DNA of 64,000 nt from Streptomyces pristinaespiralis (GCF_001278075.1 NZ_CP011340.1:6817501-6881500); one strand, 5' to 3'. Shown: positions 14,506 to 23,761, numbered from the stretch's first letter. Notes: generated by a model not told the origin, from the sequence alone. A program made the numbers and translations.

Positions 14506-15207
14506 ATGGCCACGCTGATCCTCGTACGCCACGGACGTTCCACCGCCAACACCGAGGGAGTGCTCGCCGGCTGGACACCGGGTGTCCGCCTCGACGAGCA
14601 CGGTGCCGCACAGGCGGCCGCGCTGCCCGCACGACTGGCGGCGGTGCCGCTCGCGGCGGTGGTCTCCAGCCCGCTGGAGCGCTGCCGCGAGACGCTCGCG
14701 CCTCTGCTCGCGGCCCGGCCCGGGCTCGCCGCGGAGACCGACGAGCGCATCGGGGAGTGCCTCTACGGCGAGTGGTCCGGCCGCAAGCTCAAGGAGCTCG
14801 CGGAGGAGCCGCTGATGGAGGTCGTCCAGCACCACCCCTCCGCGGTGTCCTTCCCCGGCGGCGAGTCCATGCGGGCCATGCAGGCGCGCGCCGTGGACGC
14901 CGTCCGCGACTGGAACGCCCGCGTCGAGGCGACGCACGGCGAGGGCGCGGCCTATCTGATGTGCTCGCACGGGGACATCATCAAGTCCCTGGTGGCGGAC
15001 GCCCTCGGGCTCCATCTCGACCTCTTCCAGCGGATCCACGTCGAACCGTGCTCCGTCACCGCCATCCGCTACACCCGCAGCCGGCCGTTCCTGCTGCGCC
15101 TCGGCGACACCGGCGATCTCGGTTCGCTCGTTCCCCGCGCGGAAGGACCGGAGGAGAAGGGCGACAGCGGCGACGCGGTCGTCGGGGGCGGCGCGGGCGC
15201 ATCGTGA
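14506..15207 (+). CDS. Histidine phosphatase family protein (MSMEG_4193-type)
   Basis: A 233-residue phosphoglycerate-mutase-like phosphatase. The phosphohistidine motif is ILVRHGRSTANTEGVLAGW. The second Arg lies in VVSSPLERCRET, the catalytic Glu in RIGECLYGEWSG and the second His in MCSHGDIIKS. Actinobacterial homologues share a conserved block with a DUF3090 protein, a SCO1664-family protein and mshC, the order seen here. The substrate is unknown; mycothiol intermediates are an inference from context only. Confidence 0.9.
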   Translation: MATLILVRHGRSTANTEGVLAGWTPGVRLDEHGAAQAAALPARLAAVPLAAVVSSPLERCRETLAPLLAARPGLAAETDERIGECLYGEWSGRKLKELAEEPLMEVVQHHPSAVSFPGGESMRAMQARAVDAVRDWNARVEATHGEGAAYLMCSHGDIIKSLVADALGLHLDLFQRIHVEPCSVTAIRYTRSRPFLLRLGDTGDLGSLVPRAEGPEEKGDSGDAVVGGGAGAS

Positions 15208-15298
15208 TCGCTCCGCGCAGTAGGGTGGACGCGCCGAAAAGCTGAAGTTCACCGGATGCCGAAACCGACCGATCCGACGATCCAAAGGGAGACAGAAC

Positions 15299-15889
15299 GT
15301 GTCCCGTCAGGTGTTCCTCTACGACCCGCCGGACCGCTTCGTGGCCGGTACGGTCGGGCTGCCTGGCCGCCGTACGTTCTTCCTGCAGGCTTCGGCCGCA
15401 GGACGCGTGACCAGCGTCGCCCTGGAGAAGACTCAGGTGGCCGCCCTCGCGGAGCGGATCGACGAGCTCCTGGACGAAGTGGTCCGCCGCACCGGGGGCA
15501 ACGCGCCGGTCCCGGCGGTCGCCCCGGCGGACGTGGCCGACACCGCGCCGCTCGACAACCCGGTCGAGGAGGAGTTCCGCGTCGGCACGATGGCGCTGGC
15601 CTGGGACGGCGAGGAACAGCGCATGATCGTCGAGGCACAGGCGCTGGTGGAGCTCGAGGCCGAGTCCGAGGAGGACCTCGCGGAGGCCGAGGAGCGGCTG
15701 CTGCAGGACGAGGAGAACGGCCCGCCGATGCTGCGGGTCCGGCTCACCGGCGCACAGGCCAGGGCGTTCGCCAAGCGCGCACTGGACGTGGTGAACGCCG
15801 GCCGGCCGCCGTGCCCGCTGTGCAGCCTGCCCCTCGATCCGGAAGGACACGTATGCCCGCGCCAGAACGGATACCGACGGGGCGCGTGA
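15299..15889 (+). CDS. DUF3090 family protein with C-terminal zinc ribbon
   Basis: A 196-residue conserved actinobacterial protein starting SRQVFLYDPPDRFVAGTVGL. A compact alpha/beta body carries an acidic helix (EAESEEDLAEAEERL). It ends with a four-cysteine knuckle, C-P-L-C...H-V-C-P, likely a structural zinc site; only three Cys and a His are visible. The GTG at 15299 is preceded by GGGAGA. It overlaps the next gene by 37 bases, indicating translational coupling to the kinase-like protein and so joint action. Function unknown. Confidence 0.88.
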   Translation: MSRQVFLYDPPDRFVAGTVGLPGRRTFFLQASAAGRVTSVALEKTQVAALAERIDELLDEVVRRTGGNAPVPAVAPADVADTAPLDNPVEEEFRVGTMALAWDGEEQRMIVEAQALVELEAESEEDLAEAEERLLQDEENGPPMLRVRLTGAQARAFAKRALDVVNAGRPPCPLCSLPLDPEGHVCPRQNGYRRGA

Positions 15890-16680
15890 GCACCCCCGAC
15901 GCGCTGACGCTGCTGGCCAAGGGCGAGCTGACCGTACGCGGAAGGCTGCGCGAGGCGTCCAACGCGGTGCTGTACTGCGCGGTTTCGTACGAGGGCGAGG
16001 AAGCCCACTGCGTCTACAAGCCCATCGCGGGGGAGCGCCCGCTGTGGGACTTCCCCGACGGCACCCTGGCGCAGCGCGAGGTCGCCGCGTACGAGGTGTC
16101 GCAGGCGACCGGCTGGGGCCTGGTGCCGCCCACCGTGCTGCGCGACGGCCCCTACGGCCAGGGCATGGTCCAGCTGTGGATCGAGGCCGACCCGGAGGCC
16201 GCCCTGCTGGCCCTCGTCGAGGACGAGGAAGCGGGGGAGGGCTGGAAGGCGGTCGGCTTCGCCGACGTGGGCGAGGGCCGTACCGCGCTGCTCGTCCACG
16301 CCGACGACCCGCGCCTGCGCAGGCTCGCGGTCCTCGACGCCGTGATCAACAACGGGGACCGCAAGGGCGGCCACCTGCTTCCCACCACCGACGGAACCCT
16401 CTACGCGATCGACCACGGGGTCACCTTCAACGTCGACGACAAGCTGCGCACCCTGCTGTGGGGATGGGCGGGGGAGCCACTGCCGACGGAGGCGGTCGCC
16501 GCGCTCACGACCCTCGCGACGGCCCTCGCCGACGGCGGGACGCTCGCCACCCGACTGGCGGAACTGCTCACGGCGGCCGAGGTGGCGGCCCTGAGCGGCC
16601 GGGTGGCGGCCCTGCTCCGGTCCGGCACCCATCCCGTGCCGTCGGGCGACTGGCCGGCGATCCCCTGGCCGCCCGTCTAG
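15853..16680 (+). CDS. SCO1664 family protein, atypical kinase-like
   Basis: A 275-residue conserved actinobacterial protein. It shows the layout of PI3/4-kinase-like atypical kinases: a Lys in a beta strand (HCVYKPIAGERPLWDF), a Glu in the next helix (AQREVAAYEVSQ), a catalytic-loop-like segment AVINNGDRKGGHLL, and a metal-binding DFG-like segment YAIDHGVTF. The substrate is unknown. The ATG at 15853 has GGAAGGA 6 bases upstream. An in-frame GTG at 15886 overlapping the DUF3090 stop is an alternative. It lies 92 bases before mshC, so a link to mycothiol or inositol metabolism is a reasonable guess, not shown. Confidence 0.82.
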   Translation: MPAPERIPTGRVSTPDALTLLAKGELTVRGRLREASNAVLYCAVSYEGEEAHCVYKPIAGERPLWDFPDGTLAQREVAAYEVSQATGWGLVPPTVLRDGPYGQGMVQLWIEADPEAALLALVEDEEAGEGWKAVGFADVGEGRTALLVHADDPRLRRLAVLDAVINNGDRKGGHLLPTTDGTLYAIDHGVTFNVDDKLRTLLWGWAGEPLPTEAVAALTTLATALADGGTLATRLAELLTAAEVAALSGRVAALLRSGTHPVPSGDWPAIPWPPV

Positions 16681-16760
16681 GCACAGCGCCCGCCGGACCG
16701 CAAGAGTGCCCAACCGGTCAAGATCAGTGATCCGGTTCGTATCCGGAACATGCGTCCGGT

Positions 16761-16766
16761 TAGGCT
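16761..16766 (+). promoter_or_regulatory. -10 box of the mshC leaderless promoter
   Basis: TAGGCT lies 6 bases before the mshC ATG at 16773. The intervening CGTGCC is not a ribosome site. mshC therefore probably has its own promoter and a leaderless mRNA. Confidence 0.5.
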
Positions 16767-16772
16767 CGTGCC

Positions 16773-18002
16773 ATGCATGCCTGGCCCGCTTCTGAGGTCC
16801 CCGCCCTGCCCGGCAAGGGCCGCGACCTCCGGATCCACGACACCGCGACCGACGGTCTGGTGACCCTTGACCCCGGTCCCGTCGCCCGTATCTACGTCTG
16901 CGGCATCACACCGTACGACGCGACCCACATGGGTCACGCGGCGACCTACAACGCGTTCGACCTCGTGCAGCGCGTGTGGCTCGACACCAAGCGGCAGGTT
17001 CACTATGTCCAGAACGTCACGGACGTGGACGATCCGCTGCTCGAGCGTGCCACCCGCGACGGACACGACTGGACCGAGCTCGCGGAGCGCGAGACGGCTC
17101 TGTTCCGCGAGGACATGACCGCGCTGCGGATGCTTCCGCCGCAGCACTACATCGGCGCGGTCGAGGCGATTCCGGGCATCGTGCCGCTCGTCGAACGGCT
17201 CCGTGACGCCGGCGCCGCCTACGAGCTGGAGGGCGACGTCTACTTCTCCGTCGAGTCCGACCCGCACTTCGGCGAGGTCTCCCGGCTCGACGCGGAGGCG
17301 ATGCGACTGCTGTCCGCGGAGCGCGGCGGCGACCCCGAGCGTCCCGGCAAGAAGAACCCGCTCGACCCGATGCTGTGGATGGCGGCCCGCGAGGGCGAGC
17401 CGAGCTGGGACGGCGGCTCCCTCGGCCGCGGCCGGCCCGGCTGGCACATCGAGTGTGTCGCCATCGCGCTGGACCACCTCGGCATGGGCTTCGACGTCCA
17501 GGGCGGCGGTTCCGATCTCGCCTTCCCGCACCACGAGATGGGCGCCTCGCACGCCCAGGCCCTCACCGGCGAGCACCCCTTCGCCAAGGCGTACGTCCAC
17601 GCGGGCATGGTCGCCCTCGACGGCGCGAAGATGTCGAAGTCCAAGGGCAACCTGGTCTTCGTCTCCAAGCTGCGCCGCGACGGCGTGGACCCGGCCGCCA
17701 TACGGCTCGCGCTCCTCTCCCACCACTACCGGGCCGACTGGGAGTGGACCGACGCCGTGCTGCGGGAAGCGGTCGAGCGCGTAGGACGCTGGCGCGCCGC
17801 CGTCTCCCGGCCCGACGGACCCTCCGCCGACGCCCTGGTCGAGGAGATCCGCGCGGCCCTCGCCGACGACCTCGACGCCCCGTCGGCGCTCGCCGCCGTC
17901 GACCGCTGGGCAGCGCTCCAGGAGGCGGAGGGCGGCACCGACGAGGGCGCCCCGGGGCTGGTGTCCCGGGCGGTCGACGCCCTGCTGGGCGTGGCGCTCT
18001 AG
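16773..18002 (+). CDS. mshC: Cysteine:glucosaminyl inositol ligase, MshC
   Basis: A 409-residue ATP-dependent ligase joining cysteine to GlcN-Ins, the penultimate step of mycothiol synthesis. It is a paralogue of cysteinyl-tRNA synthetase. The adenylate motifs are the HIGH-type [10 protein letters not shown] and [11 protein letters not shown]. Zinc and cysteine recognition residues lie in [24 protein letters not shown] and [13 protein letters not shown]. It lacks the tRNA anticodon domain, and its length is right for MshC rather than CysS. It is the last gene of the phosphatase-DUF3090-SCO1664 block. Confidence 0.97.
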   Translation: MHAWPASEVPALPGKGRDLRIHDTATDGLVTLDPGPVARIYVCGITPYDATHMGHAATYNAFDLVQRVWLDTKRQVHYVQNVTDVDDPLLERATRDGHDWTELAERETALFREDMTALRMLPPQHYIGAVEAIPGIVPLVERLRDAGAAYELEGDVYFSVESDPHFGEVSRLDAEAMRLLSAERGGDPERPGKKNPLDPMLWMAAREGEPSWDGGSLGRGRPGWHIECVAIALDHLGMGFDVQGGGSDLAFPHHEMGASHAQALTGEHPFAKAYVHAGMVALDGAKMSKSKGNLVFVSKLRRDGVDPAAIRLALLSHHYRADWEWTDAVLREAVERVGRWRAAVSRPDGPSADALVEEIRAALADDLDAPSALAAVDRWAALQEAEGGTDEGAPGLVSRAVDALLGVAL

Positions 18003-18018
18003 GAACGTTCTCCGACCC

Positions 18019-18048
18019 CCGCCGGGCGCCCGTCAGCGCGCCCGGCGG
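18019..18048 (+). terminator. Terminator after mshC
   Basis: CCGCCGGGCGC and GCGCCCGGCGG form an 11-bp perfect stem with an 8-base loop, 17 bases after the mshC stop. Confidence 0.7.
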
Positions 18049-18156
18049 GAGTGGGCTCCTCCGCTTGCACGTTCTCGAGGCGGGTGCGCCGGGCGTGTGG
18101 TGAGGTGACGGGACAGGCCCTCGGGCCATCCGTCACCATTGCCGGAAGGACACACC

Positions 18157-19116
18157 GTGGAACGTGCCTTCGCACGCAGAGAGGTACTCGGCGCGGCAGC
18201 GGCCATCGGCGCGGCCGCGCTCCTCGGGCCCGCGGCCGGCGCGGCCCGCGCCGCGTCGCCGAAGAACTGGCCGACCCGCATCCCCCTGCCGAACGGCTTC
18301 CAGCCGGAGGGCATCACCATCGGCCGCAGCCCTTACGCCTGGTTCGGGTCGATCGCCGACGGCGACGTCTACCGCGCGAGCCTGGCCACCGGGCGCGGCC
18401 GGGTGGCCGTCGAAGGGCTCGGCGCGGGACGCTCCGTCATCGGGCTGAAGATCGACCGGCAGGAGCGGCGGCTGTTCCTCTCCGGCGGCTTCAGCCGGGA
18501 GATCAGGGTCGCCGACGTGCGCTCGGGGAAGATCGACGCACTGTTCACCGTCGGCGCTGAGGGCTCGATGGTGAACGACGTGGTGCTGACGCCCGAAGCG
18601 GCGTGGTTCACCGACTCGTTCCGACCTCAGCTCTACCGGCTCGCGTTGGACCGGCACGGCGAGCCGGCGCGCGAGGTGGTCACGGTGGCCCTGGGCGGTG
18701 AGTGGGAGCAGGGTACGGACTTCACCGCCAACGGGATCGAGCGGACACCCGACGGCAGCGCCCTGCTGGTGGTCAACACCGTGGTGGAGGGCGGATCGTT
18801 GATGCGGGTGGACCCGCGCGACGGTACCGCCCGCCGGGTCGACCTTGGGGACCTGGCCATTCCCTTCGGTGACGGTCTCCTGCTGCTCGGCCGTCATCTC
18901 TACATCGTGCAGCAGCAGTTGAACCAGGTCGACGTCGTCCGGCTGAACGCCGCGGGCACCCGGGGCACACCGATCGCCCGGATCACCGACCCGCGCTTCC
19001 GCATCCCCACCACGGCAGCGGCCTGGGGCGACCGGATCTATCTCCCCAACGCGCGCTTCGACGTGCCCCCGACGCCCGACACCGAGTACGACGCCGTGGC
19101 CGTCGACCGGGTCTGA
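18157..19116 (+). CDS. Tat-exported beta-propeller (SMP-30/gluconolactonase-like) protein
   Basis: A 319-residue secreted protein. A twin-arginine signal (FARREVLGAAAAIGAAALLG, then AGAARAAS) precedes a repetitive beta-propeller of the SMP-30/NHL type, with blades such as PNGFQPEGITIG, EGSMVNDVVLTPEAAWFTDS and DFTANGIERTPDGSALLVVN. Homologues are often labelled superoxide dismutase in databases, but no metal-dismutase motif is present, so that name is doubtful. The GTG at 18157 is chosen for GGAAGGA 7 bases upstream. The likely role is extracytoplasmic binding or hydrolysis of an unknown ligand. Confidence 0.78.
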   Translation: MERAFARREVLGAAAAIGAAALLGPAAGAARAASPKNWPTRIPLPNGFQPEGITIGRSPYAWFGSIADGDVYRASLATGRGRVAVEGLGAGRSVIGLKIDRQERRLFLSGGFSREIRVADVRSGKIDALFTVGAEGSMVNDVVLTPEAAWFTDSFRPQLYRLALDRHGEPAREVVTVALGGEWEQGTDFTANGIERTPDGSALLVVNTVVEGGSLMRVDPRDGTARRVDLGDLAIPFGDGLLLLGRHLYIVQQQLNQVDVVRLNAAGTRGTPIARITDPRFRIPTTAAAWGDRIYLPNARFDVPPTPDTEYDAVAVDRV

Positions 19117-19139
19117 GCGACCGGATGGTGTGAGGGACG

Positions 19140-19180
19140 GGAGCGGGGTGGCGCCGGTCTGCCCGGTGCCACCCCGCTCC
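19140..19180. terminator. Bidirectional terminator between propeller gene and parJ
   Basis: An 18-bp stem (19140-19157 with 19163-19180) with a single G-U wobble and loop TCTGC lies between convergent genes. Confidence 0.82.
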
Positions 19181-19232
19181 GTACGCTCGCTCCGCCACGG
19201 CCGTGCGACGCTACGGCCGTGCGACGTGCGCC

Positions 19233-20378
19233 TTACGACTCCGGCCGCTCGGCGCCGCCTTCGCCCTCGCCGCTGTCGTCCCGGTCGCGGCTGTCGTCGC
19301 GGCCGCTGTCGTCCCGCTCGCCGTCCCGGCCGCCGGTCCCGTCGGCGTCGCCGGCCGGGGGCTGCTCCCGGTCCTCGTCGGCGTCGGACCCGGCCTTGCC
19401 GCCGGAACGCTCCTCGTCCGTGGCTGAACCGGACTCCGGTTCGGGGCGCGGGGGCATCGGCGGCTTGGTGCGCCCGCCCGCCGGGTCGCGCAGATACGTG
19501 CCCTCGCCGCCGTCGGTCGCATGACCGCCGGGGCCTCCGCTGTCGCGCCGGCGCAGATACCGTTCGAACTCGCGGGCGATGGCCTCGCCCGATGCCTCCG
19601 GCAGCTCCGCGGTGTCGCGCGCCTCCTCCAGCGTCTGGACGTACTCGGCCACCTCGCTGTCCTCCGCGGCCAGTTGGTCGACGCCGAGCTGCCAGGCCCG
19701 GGCGTCCTCGGCCAGCTCGCCCAGCGGGATACGGAGGCCGATGAGGTCCTCCAGCCGGTTGAGCAGCGCGAGCGTCGCCTTCGGGTTGGGCGGCTGCGAG
19801 ACGTAGTGCGGGACAGCGGCCCACAGGCTCACCGCCGGCACACCGGCATGGGTGCACGCCTCCTGGAGGATGCCGACGATTCCCGTCGGCCCCTCGTACC
19901 GGGTCTCCTCGAGATCCATCGTTCTCGCCAGGTCCGGGTCGGACGTGATCCCGCTGACGGGCACCGGCCTGGTGTGCGGGGTGTCGCCGAGCAGCGCGCC
20001 CAGGATCACCACCATCTCCACGCCCAGTTCATGGGCGAAGCCCAGGATCTCGTTGCAGAACGAACGCCAGCGCATGGAGGGTTCGATACCGCGGACCAGC
20101 ACGAGGTCCCGGGGTTTGTCGCCGCCGACGCGGACCACGGAGAGCCGGGTGGTCGGCCAGGTGATCTTGCGTACGCCGCCGTCCAGCCACACCGTGGGCC
20201 GGTTGACCTGGAAGTCGTAGTAGTCCTCGGCGTCGAGCGCCGCGAACACCTCCCCCTTCCATTCCCGGTCCAGGTGAGCGACCGCGGTGGAGGCGGCGTC
20301 GCCGGCGTCGTTCCAGCCCTCGAACGCGGCCACCATGACCGGGTCGATCAGCTCGGGCATCCCCTCGAGCTCGATCAC
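19233..20378 (-). CDS. parJ: PAC2 family protein, probable ParJ
   Basis: A 381-residue protein of the PAC2 (proteasome-assembly-chaperone-2-like) family: [20 protein letters not shown] opens the domain, and [19 protein letters not shown] is its conserved core. In S. coelicolor the equivalent gene next to mshC (SCO1662) encodes ParJ, reported to destabilise ParA polymers and affect chromosome segregation in sporulating hyphae. The match rests on family and gene order. About 100 C-terminal residues are Asp/Gly/Arg-rich and likely disordered, longer than the domain needs. The GTG at 20378 has AAGGAGG upstream, which removes an unrelated 70-residue N-terminal extension. Confidence 0.82.
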   Translation of the reverse strand: MIELEGMPELIDPVMVAAFEGWNDAGDAASTAVAHLDREWKGEVFAALDAEDYYDFQVNRPTVWLDGGVRKITWPTTRLSVVRVGGDKPRDLVLVRGIEPSMRWRSFCNEILGFAHELGVEMVVILGALLGDTPHTRPVPVSGITSDPDLARTMDLEETRYEGPTGIVGILQEACTHAGVPAVSLWAAVPHYVSQPPNPKATLALLNRLEDLIGLRIPLGELAEDARAWQLGVDQLAAEDSEVAEYVQTLEEARDTAELPEASGEAIAREFERYLRRRDSGGPGGHATDGGEGTYLRDPAGGRTKPPMPPRPEPESGSATDEERSGGKAGSDADEDREQPPAGDADGTGGRDGERDDSGRDDSRDRDDSGEGEGGAERPES

Positions 20379-20584
20379 CCAGTGCCTCCTTCCGAAGTTC
20401 CCTTTCTTACGCCCCAACCTTACGGCTTTCCGCGCCTCCCGCCGCAGCCCCCGTGCACGGCCGGGTGAACTTGGGCCCGGCCGGACACGCGGCGGGCCGT
20501 GGAGCCGCATGGCAGCTGATTCATCCGAGCTGTGCGGGGAAAAGTCCCCCTGCACCCTGGACCGAGGGGAGCGGGCGGCGCTAT

Positions 20585-20613
20585 ACATCGGATGTCCACG
20601 AGAGGTCCGATGT
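20585..20613. promoter_or_regulatory. Paired FadR-type operator sites upstream of the fuconate operon
   Basis: ACATCGGATGT (20585-20595) is a palindrome around a central base. An inverted, weaker copy, AGGTCCGATGT, lies at 20603-20613. Both are 23-51 bases before the fuconate dehydratase start. The same ACATCGGA core occurs before the FadR-type regulator gene (23709), so these are the likely operators of that regulator. Confidence 0.6.
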
Positions 20614-20635
20614 TCATCTCACCGGGGGTGCGTGT

Positions 20636-21955
20636 ATGAGCCAGAGCGTCACGGAGTTCGAGGTCCACGACATCCGCTTCCCCACGTCGCAGCAGCTCGA
20701 CGGCTCCGACGCCATGAACCCGGACCCGGACTACTCCGCCGCCTACCTCGTGCTGCGCACCGACGACGGGGCCGAAGGCCACGGCTTCTGCTTCACCATC
20801 GGCCGAGGCAACGACATCGTCGCCGCCGCGATCGAGGCGCTGCGACCCTACGTCGTCGGCCGTCCCGCCCCCACCGGCGCCGCCGATCTCGCCGCCCTTC
20901 ACCACGACCTCACCCATGACTCGCAACTGCGCTGGCTCGGCCCGGAGAAGGGCGTCATCCACATGGCGGCCGGCGCCGTCGTCAACGCGGCGTGGGACAT
21001 GGCGGCCACCCGGGCAGGCAGGCCGGTGTGGGAGTTCCTGGCCTCCATGACCCCGGAGGAGCTCGTCTCACTGGTCGACTTCCGGTATCTGACGGACGCG
21101 CTGACCAGGGAGGAGGCCCTCGCCGTCCTGCGTGCTGCGGAACCGGGCAGAGCGGAGCGGACCGCGCTGCTCAAGGAACAGGGGTACCCCGCCTACACCA
21201 CCTCGCCCGGGTGGCTCGGCTACGGGGACGAGAAGCTCGTCCGGCTCGCCAAGGAGGCCGTCGCCGGTGGATTCGGACAGATCAAGCTGAAGGTCGGACT
21301 GGACCTCGAGGACGACATCCGGCGGATGGAACTCGCCCGCGCCGCCGTCGGCCCCTCCGTACGGATCGCCGTCGACGCCAACCAGCGCTGGGACGTCGCC
21401 GAGGCCGTGCGCTGGATGACCGCCCTGGCGCCGTACGAACCGCACTGGATCGAAGAACCCACCAGCCCCGACGACGTGCTCGGCCTCGCCGCCGTGCGTG
21501 CCGGCCAGCCCGTGAAGGTCGCCACCGGCGAACACGTCGCCAACCGGGTCGTCTTCAAGCAGCTCCTCCAGGCCCGGGCCGTCGACTTCGTCCAGATCGA
21601 TGCCGCACGGGTCGCCGGGGTGAATGAGAACATCGCGATCCTGCTGCTCGCCGCGAAGTACGGCGTCCCCGTCTGCCCGCACGCCGGCGGCGTCGGACTG
21701 TGCGAACTCGTCCAGCACCTCGCCATGTTCGACTTCGTCGCCGTCTCCGGCAGCTGGGACGACCGCGTCATCGAGTACGTGGACCACCTCCACGAACACT
21801 TCGCGGACCCGGTCGTGATCGTGGGCGGCCGTTACGCGGCGCCGAGCGCCCCGGGCTTCTCGGCCCGGATGCTCCCCGGCTCGATCGCCGCCCACAGCTG
21901 TACGGACGGGCCCGTCAGACAGGTCCGTCACACCGTCGAGGAGGCCCGTTCATGA
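20636..21955 (+). CDS. L-fuconate dehydratase (enolase superfamily)
   Basis: A 439-residue enolase-superfamily enzyme expected to dehydrate L-fuconate to 2-keto-3-deoxy-L-fuconate. The ligands lie in the usual order: base Lys in GQIKLKVGL, Mg-binding Asp in [12 protein letters not shown], Glu in [11 protein letters not shown], Glu in [11 protein letters not shown], Asp in [14 protein letters not shown] and His in [10 protein letters not shown]. The N-terminal capping domain segment [17 protein letters not shown] is typical of fuconate dehydratases. The stop overlaps the SDR start (ATGA). Other fucose-pathway genes are not in the window. Confidence 0.9.
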   Translation: MSQSVTEFEVHDIRFPTSQQLDGSDAMNPDPDYSAAYLVLRTDDGAEGHGFCFTIGRGNDIVAAAIEALRPYVVGRPAPTGAADLAALHHDLTHDSQLRWLGPEKGVIHMAAGAVVNAAWDMAATRAGRPVWEFLASMTPEELVSLVDFRYLTDALTREEALAVLRAAEPGRAERTALLKEQGYPAYTTSPGWLGYGDEKLVRLAKEAVAGGFGQIKLKVGLDLEDDIRRMELARAAVGPSVRIAVDANQRWDVAEAVRWMTALAPYEPHWIEEPTSPDDVLGLAAVRAGQPVKVATGEHVANRVVFKQLLQARAVDFVQIDAARVAGVNENIAILLLAAKYGVPVCPHAGGVGLCELVQHLAMFDFVAVSGSWDDRVIEYVDHLHEHFADPVVIVGGRYAAPSAPGFSARMLPGSIAAHSCTDGPVRQVRHTVEEARS

Positions 21956-22731
21956 CCGGAGCAAGGGACTTCGAGGGCATGGCGGCGCTCGTCACCGGCG
22001 GCGCCTCGGGCATCGGGGCCGCCGTCGCCGCGCTGCTCCTCGCGCGCGGGGCACGCGTCGCCGTCCTGGACCGCGACACCGGGGGAGCGCCGGCGGGCAC
22101 GCTCGCCCTCCGGGCCGACGTCACCGACGACGCCGCCGTGGCCTGCGCGGTGGACGCGGCCGCCGCCGAGTTCGGGGCGCTGCACACCGTGGTGTCCAAC
22201 GCGGGCGTCGGCGCGGTCGGCACCGTGGCCGACAACGACGACGACGAATGGCGGCGCGCCCTCGACACCAACGTCATCGGCATGGTCCGGGTCGCCCGTC
22301 ACGCCCTGCCGCATCTGCGCCGGACGGCGACGACCGGGCCGCCCGGATCCGTCTCCGTCACCCACACCTGCTCCATCGCCGCCACGGCCGGCCTGCCGCA
22401 GCGCGCCCTCTACAGCGCGAGCAAGGGCGCGGTCCTCTCGCTCACCCTCGCGATGGCGGCCGACCACGTCCGCGAGGGCATCCGCGTCAACTGTGTCAAC
22501 CCCGGCACCGCGGACACCCCGTGGGTCACCCGCCTGCTGGAACGCGCGGAGGACCCGGCCGCCGAGCGGGCCGCCCTCGAGGCCCGCCAGCCGACGGGGC
22601 GGCTCGTCCTGGCCGACGAGGTGGCGGCGGCGGTCGCGTACCTCGCGAGCCCGGCGGCCGCGGCGGTGACGGGGACCGCGCTGGCGGTCGACGGCGGCAT
22701 GCAGGGCCTGCGCGTACGCGCGCCGCGGTAG
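21952..22731 (+). CDS. SDR family oxidoreductase, probable keto-deoxy-fuconate dehydrogenase
   Basis: A 259-residue classical short-chain dehydrogenase. The nucleotide-binding motif is [15 protein letters not shown], the NAG motif is [11 protein letters not shown], the catalytic Tyr-Lys pair is [12 protein letters not shown], and [10 protein letters not shown] and LAVDGGM close the fold. It is coupled to the L-fuconate dehydratase by a 4-base overlap. Oxidation of 2-keto-3-deoxy-L-fuconate is therefore the likely reaction; that specificity is inferred from context. It ends before a dispersed hairpin element. Confidence 0.85.
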   Translation: MTGARDFEGMAALVTGGASGIGAAVAALLLARGARVAVLDRDTGGAPAGTLALRADVTDDAAVACAVDAAAAEFGALHTVVSNAGVGAVGTVADNDDDEWRRALDTNVIGMVRVARHALPHLRRTATTGPPGSVSVTHTCSIAATAGLPQRALYSASKGAVLSLTLAMAADHVREGIRVNCVNPGTADTPWVTRLLERAEDPAAERAALEARQPTGRLVLADEVAAAVAYLASPAAAAVTGTALAVDGGMQGLRVRAPR

Positions 22732-22817
22732 CCGGGCCGTACGCCGCGCCTTCCCCTGCCCGCCCCTTCCCGCAACCGGTCTCCGCCCGGACCCGGTACG
22801 GCCTTCGGCCGTGCCCT

Positions 22818-22860
22818 CAAGCGCCGGGCGGGCTGACTTTGGCAGCCCCGCCGGCGTTTG
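22818..22860. repeat. Dispersed Streptomyces-type intergenic hairpin element
   Basis: CAAGCGCCGGGCGGGCTG, a 7-base loop, then CAGCCCCGCCGGCGTTTG form an imperfect inverted repeat. Very similar sequences (GCCGG-CGGGCTG...CAGCCC..CCGGCGTTTGAGG) recur between genes across Streptomyces genomes, from memory. It may act as a terminator between the convergent SDR and FadR-type genes. The surrounding 22732-23003 holds no gene. Confidence 0.6.
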
Positions 22861-23003
22861 AGGCGCAGGGGCGGCGTGGGGGTGCCTCACGCCGCCAGGC
22901 GTAGGGGGAGGAGCCCCCGAAACACCGCGCGGAGCGCGGTACGGGCCCCGGCGGAGCCCGGATTCGGGAAGGGGCGGGGAGGGGAACAGCTCGCCCGCAG
23001 GCG

Positions 23004-23675
23004 TTACAGCGTCGCGCGGAGCCACTGCTCCACGCTCGCCACATGCACCGTCGCCCACGCCCGCGCCGCCTCCCCGTCGCGGTCCCGCAGCGCCGACAGG
23101 ATCGCGCGGTGTTCGTGGAGGGTGCGGCTGACCGCGTCCTCCTGGGTGAGGCCGCGCCAGACGCGGGCCCGGGTCGTGGGACCAGAGAGGCCGTCCAAGA
23201 GGGAGGAGAGCACCGAGTTGCCCGCCGCCCCGACGATGCGACGGTGGAAGTCGAGGTCCGCCGCGACGAGTTCCTCGACCGACGGGTCGGTCCCCAGCGC
23301 GTCGAGCTCAGCGGTCAGCGCGTCCAGTTCCGCCTCGGGAATGCGGCTCGCCGCCATCGCCGTGGCCGCCGGCTCCAGGATGCGGCGTACCGCGAGGAAC
23401 TCCAGCACCGTGTCGTCCCGGTGGAAGTCGACGACGAAACTCAGCGCCTCGAGGAGCAGTTGCGGGTCGAGGCTGGTGACGTAGGTGCCGTCGCCCTGCC
23501 GTACGTCGAGGATGCGGATCAGGGACAGTGCCCGCACCGCCTCGCGCAGCGAGTTGCGCGACAGGCCCAGTTCGGCGGCGAGTTCGCTCTCCTTGGGCAG
23601 CCGGTCGCCGGGGCGGAGCGCGCCGGAGACGATCATTGCCTTGATCTTCTCGATGGCCTCGTCGGTCACGGCCAT
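23004..23675 (-). CDS. FadR/GntR family regulator of the fuconate module
   Basis: A 223-residue regulator with an N-terminal GntR winged helix (RPGDRLPKESELAAELGLSR, NSLREAVRALSL, VRQGDGTYVT). A C-terminal all-helical FCD ligand domain carries Asp/His metal or acid-binding positions (ADLDFHRRIV, LHEHRAILSAL). It lies next to the fuconate dehydratase/SDR pair, convergent to it, and shares ACATCGGA operator sites with it. A sugar-acid ligand such as L-fuconate or its keto derivative is inferred. The ATG at 23675 (MAVTDEAIEKIK) is chosen; a GTG at 23696 adds seven residues. Confidence 0.85.
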   Translation of the reverse strand: MAVTDEAIEKIKAMIVSGALRPGDRLPKESELAAELGLSRNSLREAVRALSLIRILDVRQGDGTYVTSLDPQLLLEALSFVVDFHRDDTVLEFLAVRRILEPAATAMAASRIPEAELDALTAELDALGTDPSVEELVAADLDFHRRIVGAAGNSVLSSLLDGLSGPTTRARVWRGLTQEDAVSRTLHEHRAILSALRDRDGEAARAWATVHVASVEQWLRATL

Positions 23676-23706
23676 GACGGCGCCCCCATCGTCCACATCA
23701 CTCGCC

Positions 23707-23721
23707 AGACATCGGAGGTCT
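23707..23721. promoter_or_regulatory. FadR-type operator at the regulator's own promoter
   Basis: AGACATCGGAGGTCT is an inverted repeat sharing ACATCGGA with the sites at 20585 and 20603. It lies 32-46 bases before the regulator start codon and suggests autoregulation. Confidence 0.55.
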
Positions 23722-23730
23722 GAGCGTACA

Positions 23731-23761
23731 ACGAGGGCGACTCCCCCGGAGTCGCCCTCGT
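23731..23761 (-). terminator. Terminator after glpD
   Basis: ACGAGGGCGACTCC and GGAGTCGCCCTCGT form a 14-bp perfect stem with a 3-base loop, 27 bases beyond the glpD stop on the minus strand. It insulates the FadR-type promoter from the gyl operon. Confidence 0.8.

Noticed and set aside
18157..19116. Superoxide dismutase, as homologues are often labelled
   Set aside because: No metal-ligand motif of any dismutase family is present. The repeats are those of a beta-propeller with a Tat signal.
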